Shown: positions 50,816-61,046 of the stretch, one piece after another
How the letters are laid out: each line of letters begins with the position of its first letter
How positions within the stretch are numbered: position 1 is the stretch's first letter
Source of the DNA: Acorus gramineus
Lineage: Eukaryota > Streptophyta > Magnoliopsida > Acorales > Acoraceae
Reading direction: 5' to 3'
Assembly (NCBI GenBank): GCA_030737835.1
Contig: CM060848.1
Location: forward strand, 14,759,254-14,823,253
Length of the DNA stretch: 64,000 nucleotides
The notes under the pieces: generated by a model
What the model was told of the DNA's origin: nothing
The model's database searches: none
What the model saw: only the letters and a program-made list of their open reading frames with translations
Program-made: the position numbers and the translations under genes

Positions 50816-53800
50816 AACCATTCCCCCCTTGAGATAGCACTGAAAATTTGTGCTGGTTTTCTGTTAAGCTCAGCGTTATGTACATGTAAGGAGGGTTTTT
50901 TTTTCCTTTGTTAGGAGGAAATCAAAGAAAGAGAAAATGTGGGAGATCTTATATATTTTATTTATATATTTGTTTTACTCATCTGATAGCTGTGTACTTT
51001 TTATTTCTTCTTTCCTTCCAAGAATATGGTACAAGGAGCTGAAATGCAGTGTGGAGTCAGGAAATTGTGCTTCCATGTATTAGATATTTTGTGTTTCCAA
51101 GAGGTTTTAAAAAGGAAATAAAAAATCAAAATAGGTTACTCATCAAGGGCCATGTTTTTCTTGTTAGTCCCCTCTTGTGTCGAATCACATTGTGTTTTTT
51201 ATTTGCTTTTTTTAATTTCTCTCACCTCCCTTGCATTGCTCAGGCTTGTACTTCCACTTTTACAATATAAATGCAACCTCTTTCAAATTCTGATTAGGTC
51301 CTTCCATGTGGCCATTTGAGTTATGTTGATGTAAACTTTGTAAGATCAAATAATCAGATATACTTCGTATTGATTTGACATGCGAAAATAAACTCATATG
51401 GAGGTAGGTCTTTGTTATGATTTTTTTTAAAAAAATTCTAGTTGGGTATATATCCATTGAGCATGTATAACAGAACTCATTCACCATTCACTTTTTTTTA
51501 TAAAAGTTGTGTGGATAAGTTAAATCTGAAGGAGGGATCTTTTAGTGCTTATATGGGAACACCTTATAATGTATGTCACGTTTCAAAATAATATATCTAT
51601 GGGTAAAACGGACAATATCACACGTATAAATCTTTGACTTTGCTATTGATAATGGGATTGCAATTTAGTTTGATAAATTCTTTAGCCTAATCTTAATGTT
51701 CTGCCATTCGGGATGGTGGATTCCTTGTCGGACATCTTATAGTTTAGTGCAGAATCACCTTTCTGGTAATTGAGAGTAGTCAATATCATCTAATAACCAT
51801 CATCTATCATGACAGTCATAAAAGTATGTTGTCTACACATGCCCACAACAAATTTTATAGATTCACCCTGGGAGCTCTTGATTGGAAATACTCTTGTTAA
51901 CCACTAAGGTATTGGTCCAAACCTCTAAATAATAATTATCATTTGCAACATGAGAACTTTTCAGGCTTAACTTCAAAGTATTAATGAGATACAGTGAATT
52001 AGTGTTGTATGATCGCACCAAATATCACATTTATTTGAATATCATATGTTCAATGATAAAAAAAATCATATAATCATGCACAAACTGATTCATTAACACA
52101 TAATATTCAATTAAACATAAAATGCCTTAGGCCATAATTCTAACAATGTAATCTTCTTTGTTACCCAGTTTTCCTAATTCGGCACTCATTCATGAAGATT
52201 GAGAAACGTGTCATATCAATGTTTTATTTATAGAAGTTTCTTTTACTTTAATAGTAGAAATTGAAACTAATCACTGATATCATATCAAGTCAAAGTTGTC
52301 ACATTTTTATAATATATATTAATATGAAAGATTTTGAAAAAACTAAAACAAAGATCCAACAAACGTTAAGATCCTTTAACAAACCACAATTCTCAAAGAG
52401 AATAATAAAACTCAGAAATATATTATTAAAAACTGTCAACCCTAAATTACAAATATCCCTTTTAGAAGATTTTCGGATTTGATTTCAGTTAAATTCGAAT
52501 TACTATGAAGGAGAAATGCAAAATCTAAAATATTACTAAAAATAGCAAAATGCCATTTTGAGTGCCGAAAAATGGAAAAAATAGAAAAATAAGCGCGTGT
52601 TGTGGCATAGCCACAAATTTTGTAGATCTCCTCGATATCTACCTCCAGTAAAAATTTCAGGCGATTCAGAGTTCGAGGCGCCATATTTCTAATAGCCGAT
52701 TTTTCTGTAAATATTTAGAAATCTCAAATGGACCCTTTCAGGTTCATCGCTCTTGAAACGCGTCCGCCACCCGTTCTGCATCATGTACCTGAAAGGAATA
52801 AATTTAACAAGGAAAAATACTTAAAAAATACTTTTATCAAGATATAGATCTATGTCATTGCCTTGAATATCTTTCTGAATGAGTTAGCATATGAAGATAT
52901 GCTAAATTTTTATCAAGATCTAACACCTCCCCTCAAGTTAAGCAAGAGTGGACAAATGGTTACTTGTCTCTTAATTGTTGAAACCATGGTGAGCAAAAGC
53001 TTTTATGAAGATATCGATGATTAGATCTTTAGAAGAAATAAACCGTGCATCAAGGGTTTTTTGAGCAACTTGTTCTCATACCAAATTATAATCAATTTCA
53101 ATATTTTGTGTGAGCATGAAACACTTGATTAACAATTAGATTTGTGACACCCAATCTATCACACCACATTATTGGAGGAGAACAAATGCGGAGTTCATGC
53201 AAAAGAAGAAAAAGAAACATACACACACAAGAGACTACATTTTGAATATTATTTCTTCATAATCAAATATGACATAGTTTCTATTTATAAACATAATGAC
53301 CTAAGTTTGGATAGACTCAAATCAACACAAAGTTTGTTAACTCAATCATTTAGTTGAGATTTGATTTAATCCTATTACAACTCTGTCAAACCTTTATTCC
53401 TAATACCCTCATACAATCATATGTTTCTTTAATAAAATAATGTGATTGTTACATATAATCTACATCCTTAAAGAACCTGATTGTGTGAATTAATTAATAG
53501 TCACCGTCTGTCTTTTAAGATTAATCACTTTGCTCCCGCTCTTCTTGAATCTATGGTCCACTATCAAATATTTCATGATCTCTCTCAATAAACACTTAAA
53601 TCAGATATTTAAATAAATTTAAAAGATATTTGGACTTGAATGAATAAAAGGGGGGGCCTTCATAAAAAAATGTAAAAATCAAGATCACACCATATTAAAA
53701 TCTGATATCGCTCAAATGCAATAATAATCTTATGAAATCATACATCTCAAGTTTGAGTGTCTCATACTAATATAAAAAAGATTTTGAACTACCAAGGATC

Positions 53801-53899
53801 TCAATAAACCTTATCTTGTTCAACAATTTTATCGAGATATAGATCTATGTGATTGCCTTAAATCTCTTTTTGATTGAGTTGAATCTTGACTAGGGTTTG
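50816..53899. other. Kinase 3' flank and AT-rich spacer
   Basis: The first few hundred bases are probably the kinase 3' UTR. The rest is AT-rich with no recognisable gene. A 54-bp imperfect direct repeat containing AGATATAGATCTATGT lies at 52832-52885 and 53827-53880; an ACCTCCCCTCAAGTTAAG stretch near 52925 recalls plant Copia elements, so 52.8-53.9 kb may be an old repeat. Confidence 0.4.
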
Positions 53900-55640
53900 A
53901 CAATCCCATTAACAAGTCTAGTGTCAATAGATATATGCTTGCATCTCTCAAGTCCGAATGGCAATCCAGCTATCAGGCAGATTATAGATTAAATGGTCAG
54001 CTTATACCATCGATCTTATGATAATATCCACTACAACTCCAACACAATGTTATCATGTTCGCAGAATTCTTAATGAAACTCAAGCCTTCACTGGTCTCTC
54101 TGTGAATTGGAACAAGAGTGCAATTAAGTTCTCACCCGCTATTCCAAGGAGAATTTAGAGATGGTTGGCTCGAATTCTAAAAGTCACCATATATCTTGGG
54201 ACATATTTGTATCATGGCAGGGCTCCGAGATCCTCTCTATCACCTTTAATTGCCCTTACTTTGGATAGACTAGCCCATTGGAAAGCTTCACTCCTTTCAA
54301 TGGTAGGTCGGTCTACCCTTATCAAATCAGTGCTTCAGTCAATGCCATTACATATGATGCAAGCAGCAAGCATATCACCAACAGAGGCTGAGAGAAAAAA
54401 TACAGATGGAATGGCAATCCATGGGAAGTGTCAAGAGTGAGGACATCCTCAGCAATATGGAAAGCTTTATGTGGTGAACTGAAGATAATTAGAAACTATA
54501 TTTGCAAAATTCCAGGGGATATCCACTCAACTTTCTTCAAGATGGTTGGCTTACGCCAATACCTTTTTCACGAATCCCCCCACTTGAATTCTGGGGTAAG
54601 TAAATAGCTAGCAGTTCACTGTTGAGGTCCCAACTAGAGCGGATAACAAAACAGTGTTGGGTTAGAGAAATTCCTAAGCCTGGGGAGGCATATATGTGGA
54701 TTTGGAAAAGGATATGGACATTGCTTGTTTTTCCAAAGGTTCAAATGTTTTTATGGCAATTAATGAGGAATAGACACCCAACTAGTGCCTTATTGGATTC
54801 ATTTGGCTTACAACTGGATCTTTTTTTTACCATTATGTGTGAAAGTGGAAACATCAACTCACCTGTTTAAAAGATGTCAGCTTGTTACAGAATATTGGAG
54901 AAAAATTTCAGTTAGCACGCTTCTTCTCAATCTATTTGGATAGCTGAAAGTTGGGTTGATGTTTTTAGAGACTCAAACTTATTTAGAGGTTGGTGTTCTT
55001 TGCACTTATTAGCCTCTGAAATATATGATTGGTGCCTAATAAAGTTGTTTTTAATGCTCGTTGACCTACTATTAATCATATTATAGCGAGTATTGGTACA
55101 ATTGGGAGAATGTACAAAGGAACAAGTCCAGAGGGGAATGAAAGAAAGATGGAGATTGCTTTTTAGCACCCGAAATTCAGCAAATTCTGTTAGAATGCAA
55201 TCAACTGTCAGTTCAAGTAAGAATAGTGCTTCGTTGTTGTAACGGAAGCAAGTGTGCGAATGGATTACCCATGAAGCAAGAGCAGGTTTTGTAATTTTCC
55301 GGGCTACAGTGCAGGTTTTCATCATCATCCCTAAGACACCATTTCCTATGGAACGGAGGCTATTTATCAATGAATTCAGCATGCTGTGCAGTGGGGACTT
55401 TCAAAGCTGTGTGTTTGCTCTGATGCAAGCAATATCATTGATCTCTTAAACAGTGGGGAGCCTAGACCAATCCATCTACAGGCTCGCATGGAACAGATTA
55501 GGAAAATGGACCCCAAGGAGAGTCTTTCAGGTTTCTTAAAAGTATCATGTGAAGCGATACAAGAACTTACAGTTTTGGCTCGTTTTACAAGATCGAGCAA
55601 GATCAAATGGGATTACCAAGTATCTTTTATTAGACTCTAA
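53900..55640 (+). mobile_element. LINE (L1-like) ORF2 fragment, decayed
   Basis: Pieces in order on the plus strand: end of the reverse transcriptase (SVNWNKSAIKFSP-like near 54100), YLGTYLYHGRAPRSS and LAHWKASLLSMVGRSTLIKS (54190-54340), the zinc-finger/RVT tail WIWKRIWTLLVFPKVQMFLW (54700-54780), and an RNase H-like end (about 55160-55640). The pieces are in different frames with several stops, so this is a dead copy. Poly-A and target duplication not identified. Confidence 0.8.
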
Positions 55641-56312
55641 TGTTGCGACATTTTATTTATAACTATTCTAACATAAATAAAAATATAATACTTTTTAATT
55701 TTTTTTTATTGTATTTTAAATTATTCTCACTCAAAAATATAATAATAACGATTTTTATTGTTAAAATAAAATAAAATATAAATTAAGATTTATAAAAAAA
55801 TAAAAAAAATAATTGATTTTTAAAATACGATCCCAGTTAATTTAACTATGAACCTACGTATTTTTTTAATTTAAATAATCTAAAATAATTTAATTCTAAT
55901 AAATTTATATTTCATTTTACACTAATTAATTTTAACATACAAATTTTCATTTATCCTAATAATCTATAATAAAACTATTCTAACTAATTTTAATTTATTC
56001 AAATTTATTCTCAAATCAAATGTATTTTCAATCAATCTATTTTTCAAATTATAAGCTATAATAACATAATATTTATTATACTATCATAATATATATTATA
56101 ATTTTTTATAAATCTTTTTTATACTTTAATTTTTTTATATACTATAATTTTTTTCTATATTACACTGACATATTTTAATATATATTTCATTTATTATAAT
56201 AAGATGTATCTCACATGGTGAACGTATATCCTTTTGGTTTCAACAATACAAATGGCTTACTAGCTTTACTGAACCAAAAAAAAGACCCAAGAAACATAGT
56301 TTCTTTGTAAAA
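55641..56312. other. Very AT-rich spacer
   Basis: Almost pure A/T to about 56200 and no gene seen. The right part may contain the 3' end of the minus-strand snoRNA transcript. Confidence 0.45.
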
Positions 56313-56423
56313 GGACGGATCAGATTTCTGGCTTGGTTTTTTACCCTCCGAAGAGGGAAAAAAACATGGTAGCACAGTATAATCAGAGTCGATCATTTGG
56401 GGAAAGGATGATCATTTCCATTC
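56313..56423 (-). ncRNA. C/D-box snoRNA-like RNA, tandem copy A
   Basis: On the minus strand: a stem, box C-like ATGATCA (56409-56415, one base off RUGAUGA), the conserved run TCCTTTCCCCAAATGATCG, D' CTGA, a hairpin CCCTC-TTCG-GAGGG, AAACCAAGCCAG, and box D CTGA (56320-56323) closed by TCCGTCC. Last in transcription order of three related copies. The hairpin stem differs from copies B and C but stays paired. Confidence 0.72.
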
Positions 56424-56560
56424 ATTTTCCAAAATATTTATTACAAAATCAAACTTCAATCTGATATATCAGGCGACATCCAAATTTTAATCTAATTCAA
56501 CAATACTAAAAAAAAATCTAGTGAACGTTAAGAGAGTTCTATAAACATAATTAAAATTGA

Positions 56561-56667
56561 GGGATGGATCAGATTTCTGGCTTGGTTTTCTCCGAAGAGA
56601 AAAACATAAAAAAGCGCACATTATAATCAGAGTCGATCATTCGGGGAAAGGATCCTCATTTCCATCC
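56561..56667 (-). ncRNA. C/D-box snoRNA-like RNA, tandem copy B
   Basis: Same layout as copies A and C. Terminal stem GGATGGA/TCCATCC is perfect; box C-like ATGAGGA (56653-56659, one base off); D' CTGA; hairpin TTCTC-TTCG-GAGAA; box D CTGA (56569-56572). Confidence 0.72.
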
Positions 56668-56759
56668 TTTTTTGTTCATTCAAACAGCAATGAAAACACA
56701 TTTGAAATGATTCAAAATCATATAATATAAACCAAAAACTTAGAATCGATTCTAATTTG

Positions 56760-56863
56760 AACGGATCAGAGTACTGGCTTGGTTTTCTCCGAAGAGAAGA
56801 CATTACAAAAGCGCACAGTATAATCAGAGTCGATCATTTGGGGAAAGGATCATCATTTCCGTT
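56760..56863 (-). ncRNA. C/D-box snoRNA-like RNA, tandem copy C
   Basis: Best-formed copy, 104 nt. Terminal stem AACGGA/TCCGTT, consensus box C ATGATGA (56850-56856), D' CTGA about 22 nt later, a TTCTC-TTCG-GAGAA hairpin, and box D CTGA (56766-56769). Relative to copy B the terminal stem has two compensatory pair changes. I do not recognise a named snoRNA or recall an rRNA match for the stretches next to D or D'. Confidence 0.78.
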
Positions 56864-56944
56864 ACATCCAACGATCCAAAACAAAAAACATCAAAATTTC
56901 AAAAATCTTTGACAAAAGACAAACGAACGAACCTAGAAGAAATG

Positions 56945-57075
56945 TTTCCAGATGTGCTTGATCAGGCCATATCGGCCGTCTGACCTAGGTTTTTTTGGCA
57001 GACCTGGATTGAGAGAGAATATCGCGTCGGCTCATACACAGCAATCACGAGATCATTCAGAGAGCCGGTAATCAG
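56945..57075 (-). ncRNA. Possible H/ACA-type RNA
   Basis: On the minus strand, hairpin CGGCTC...GAGCCG is followed by a second hairpin with nested stems CAGG...CCTG and GTCTG...CAGAC, then ACA three bases before TCT. This fits two-hairpin H/ACA design, but no clear H box (ANANNA) was found. Same strand and array as the C/D copies. Confidence 0.3.
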
Positions 57076-57336
57076 TTTTTTCGACGCCAAACAAACAAAA
57101 GAAATCATTCAAAACCCTAAAAAATAAAAAAACATAATCGTCGGCGAATAGAAACCCTAATTGAAGAAACAAAGCAATGAGAAAACATATATATTTTTAC
57201 GAAAAATAAATTTTCCATCAAGATTAAATTAAATGAAACTGAAAAACAAAAACAAAGTGCAAACAAACATAGGCCTTCATTTAAAGACCTATTGAGGTAA
57301 TATTTGATTCTCTCTGAATTTGATGAATTCTTAGTG

Positions 57337-57480
57337 ACTGTGGGATGAACAGAGATGTCCGAGCATCTGAATGCGGGCTCCGTATGATAGATGGAGACTG
57401 CCAGAATCTCTGGCTCGGTTCGATCTCGGCAACGTACAGCGCTGTATACGCCATTGAATACGCGTATCAGAGACTCTAAT
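57337..57480 (-). ncRNA. Possible H/ACA-type or other structured RNA
   Basis: The minus strand is GC-richer than its surroundings and carries several short perfect stems (ATACGC/GCGTAT, GCCAG/CTGGC, GAGC/GCTC) and ends CCCACAGTC, an ACA with three trailing bases. Ambiguous H box. No coding potential. Confidence 0.3.
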
Positions 57481-57549
57481 TTGTTGCCTCAACAAAAAAA
57501 AATTCAAAACCGTGATAGATCGATTTAACAAAGAAAACATAAAAACAGA

Positions 57550-57639
57550 GGGCTCAGAAGGTGATTAGAGATATCGACATAGAAAAGCAAAATCTCTTCG
57601 GCGTTTGATGGTATACACTTTTCACATTCATCATAGCCA
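57550..57639 (-). ncRNA. C/D-box snoRNA candidate, different from the triplet
   Basis: On the minus strand, GGCT precedes consensus box C ATGATGA (57628-57634). About 70 nt later comes box D CTGA (57554-57557), whose last base with GCC pairs with GGCT. About 90 nt overall. The stretch before box D is ATATCTCTAATCACCTT. Confidence 0.5.
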
Positions 57640-57894
57640 CAAATACCAAACATAAATGAAAATTAAGAACGAAAACAACAAAATCATATGGAGATAGGGT
57701 TGTGAAAGACCTCAGAAAGCTAGAGATTTGTGCACATCAAGGGAGATCTTACAGATCTCATCAGATGGTACGGACAATTCTCACATCACAGGCCGTTTTT
57801 ATGATGATCAGATCTCGAACGAAATTGAAACAATAGACGAAAATAAAAGCGGATTTTGGTGTACAATGAAGAGGGAGAAACGAAGAGAAGAAAT

Positions 57895-57951
57895 TTAGGG
57901 TTTGTAAACGCTGGCGTGTGAAAATGGTGGGTTCGTCGGTGGTTTATATAG
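57895..57951 (-). promoter_or_regulatory. TATA box and telo-box of the snoRNA locus
   Basis: Minus-strand CTATATAAACC (57941-57951) with AAACCCTAA (57895-57903) about 40 bp downstream, close to the expected start site. A second telo-box-like AAACCCTAG lies on the plus strand at 57959. Telo-boxes are characteristic of plant ribosome-biogenesis and snoRNA promoters. No credible ORF follows, which fits a non-coding transcript. Confidence 0.6.
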
Positions 57952-58212
57952 GGGACGTAAACCCTAGAAATTGATCTGCTGTAAGGAAATTACGATAAAG
58001 GACAAACTATTTTAGTTAATCACGGCTGAGGTTTGATTACTGGGCGCTGTTATAGCCACCCGACAAACTTTCCTAACCCACATCTTTTATTTATAAATAA
58101 ATATATTTTGTTACATTTTTTTTCACAACTAACTCACTCCAATACTATCCATCCCAATGGTACACCCTACTCACCCCAAACATTACCCACCAAACACATC
58201 CCCCATAAATCA

Positions 58213-59143
58213 TATGGAGATTTGGTTCGACATGATCCATGGCTTTCTGGAATCATAAACATTTGAAATGTTCTGTATTCCGTTCGACATGTTCCATGTC
58301 TTCCGTGTTTAATTTGGTTTGACATGGTCCATGTCTTTCTGGAATAAACAAACATTTGAAGTGTTATGTATCTCGTTCGACATGGTCTATGGCTTTCTGT
58401 TTGATTTGGTTCGACATGGTCTATGGCTTTCTGGAATCAGAAACCTTTGAAGTGTTATGTATTATATTCGACATGCTCCATGTCTTTTGTGTGTGATTTG
58501 GTTCGACATGGTCCATGGCTTTCTGGAATAAAAAAACCTTTGGCCCCCGTTTAGAACGGGAATAGAACTTATTATTGGATATACATTTATTCTGGCATAA
58601 ATGAGGATAAAATGATTTTGCATTTGGTTATGTTTTGAATTATTCTCGTTGGTAAATGTAAGAATAACTGTTTTGTTGTTTGGGTAAAATGTGAATAAAA
58701 TATGGATAAAGATTTATAAAAGGTGAAAAAATAATGATAGTTGATTTGACATGTGATTTATAAGAGGTGATGACAGTGGACCCACATATTCTTTGGGTGG
58801 AATAACCTAGGATAACTTTAATTCAAGGGGTAGGTTGGAATCCATATACCACTTTATACTAATTTATTATGACATACTTTATCGCTGCCTATTCTATGTT
58901 TCCAAACACCCTTTATCCCTTATTCTCCTTTATACCATGTTATCCCTTATTCCCATTCCAAACAGGGGCTTGAAGTGTTCTGTATCCCATTCGACATGCT
59001 CTATGTCTTCCGTGTTTGATTTGGTTCGACATGGTCCATGGCTTTCTGGAATAAAAAACCTTTGAAGTGTTCTGTATCCCGTTCGACATGCTCCATGTCT
59101 TCCATGTTTTATTTCGTTTGACATGGTCCATGGCTTTTCTGGA
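58213..59143. repeat. Tandem array of GTTCGACATGGTCCATGG units
   Basis: About five units of some 95-110 bp, each with two related half-units (GACATGGTCCATGGCTTTC and GACATGCTCCATGTCTTCC) joined by CTTTGAAGTGTTCTGTAT or TTTGATTTGGTTC. It lies entirely inside the Mutator-like element and is interrupted by the MITE at 58543-58969. Confidence 0.85.
58543..58969. mobile_element. Tourist-like (PIF/Harbinger) MITE nested in the array
   Basis: 427 bp with imperfect inverted ends GCCCCCGTTTAGAACGGGAA and, complementing the right end, GCCCCTGTTTGGAATGGGAA. Flanked by TTG on both sides. Neighbouring array units preserve the empty site CCTTTGAAGTG, so the 3-bp duplication is certain. TTG differs from the usual TTA/TAA preference. 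Confidence 0.8.
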
Positions 59144-59290
59144 ATAGTGGATGGGGTGGGGTGGAAATGATTTGGGTTGAATATTTATATAAGGGTGGGT
59201 TTATGAAGTAGAGATATATGCCTGGGTGGGGAAGTAAAAGGGGTTGGCAGGAGAGTTTGTGGGGTGGCTATAGCCGCACCCTTGATTATA

Positions 59291-61046
59291 TGGTTGTATA
59301 GCGGCCTCTCGGGAGTATTGTTATTCAAACATACACTCACTGTCCCCCTTGTGATGGAGAATTAACAAGGAACATGAGTGAATATTAGAGAATGACCCTT
59401 ATACGTTGTTTGTTTTTGTCAGATAAATCTTTATAGCTGTATGTAAATAAATTAGAATAAGATTTGATAACTATTCTAATGAAATGCAAAAATTGTTTAT
59501 CAGAGCTTTCTATGTCAATCGATAAAATTACTCTTTTTTATCATTTTAAAAAATTATCTTACCTAACAGTTTCATATATATATTCCAAAAAACTATCAAT
59601 TCTATCAAATCAGTCATGCATCTCTCACACTTATTTAAGGGTATAGTTGTCATTTCATAAACTCTTATTCATCTCTTATCCACCACTTATCATTAATTTT
59701 ATCCAAAGTGAACCAAACAACAAAAATATCACTTTTACATTTCTCAATTAGAATAAAAAAAAAATTACTTATTTAACATGGATTATTATCTATCCCGGTA
59801 TAACTATCAGGGACGAATAAGCCTATGTCACAACCCATTCGGGGTTTCACCGCTACTCACTATTGCATCGGTGATTAGGGTGACGAGGAGTAACAAGGGA
59901 AGCAACAACGATGAGGGTAGTAGAGGCTGTCGCTTGAGGAGAACAAATGAAGGTACTGAATGGTGTTGTAGGGTTTAGGGTTTCTCATTGGGTCAAATTG
60001 AGGGGCGGTATAATGGTAATTTCACACCTTGGGTTTAAGTCAGGTTAATTTTGGGTTACTTTATCTGATAGAAGGGGTGATTTGGATTTTTTATAAGTTT
60101 GTGAGGGGTTGTGGATTTTGGTAAAATGTAGGGGGTCGTCTGGATTTTCACATATTTGGAGGGGGGGGGGGGGGGGGGTTGTTGTTGGGTTGGTATATGG
60201 ATTCTTTCCTTAAAAAAACCAAAACAAATGATGCAAAATGAGGCTGAACGTTTTATATATATATATTTTTAACCATTTTTATTTTTGCGGTTGATTAGTT
60301 TTATTCAGATAATCTCTTTTTATTTCGTGCATAAAGAAAAATAGTCTTAATTCTTGTTTAGAGATTAGAATAGATACAAAAGTTAGAATAACTCATATAA
60401 TAGTTGTACCTAGTCGAGGCAAGTACAAATTATTTTTTATTATTCATTAACAATTATGACTATATCTTAATAAGACAAATTCACCCAACCAAAAATCATC
60501 TAATTATCTTCTATCATCTCACATTATTTTATGTTTGTATAAGCTATCCAAGAAACTGAGTTAGCATATTCCACCTACCTCTTTCAGTTTTTCAAACAGA
60601 AACAGCTACCAGAACCGAAACCCTCTTTCAGTTTTATGCTCATCATCTACCCAGTCTTTGCAACATCAATACAACAGATCTTTAAATCAGCATTCACCTC
60701 AGATTTGAGTCTCCATCAAGTGTAAATCCACAAATCCATTGATTTCATGTTACAATCCATAGGCCACCAACATCTGGATTGCCAGGATTTAACAATGTCT
60801 GATCCATCAATGGAGAGAGTAAAAGATGAAATGCGTTTTAATAACACGTATATCAACAGATAACTGTAACCTTACATAATGAATATACTTCCTTCACAAT
60901 CCAGACCCGTGGAAAAGAATTGACTGGCATATATTTTGCACCCACCAAGAGTGACAGAGCTCAGACAGACACCAAAATTTTATACCAGAATAGGCGTATT
61001 TTCTTTATGCATCTCTACAACACACAACAAGGCCAGATATAACCTC
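59291..61046. other. Spacer between the Mutator-like element and the MTP gene
   Basis: AT-rich with a run of about 18 G near 60163-60180. No gene recognised; the short frames show no family motif. The part nearest 61046 is the 3' flank of the minus-strand MTP gene. Confidence 0.45.

Larger units (their letters stand above)
58042..59281. mobile_element. Mutator-like non-autonomous element, 1.24 kb
   Basis: Left end GGGCGCTGTTATAGCCACCC and the complement of the right end, GGGTGCGGCTATAGCCACCC, continue as matching inverted repeats for about 45 bp (ACAAACT...CAACC). The flanking 9-mers TTGATTACT (58033-58041) and TTGATTATA (59282-59290) agree at 7 of 9 positions, the target size used by Mutator elements. 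The interior is a tandem-repeat array split by a smaller MITE. No transposase. Confidence 0.75.
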
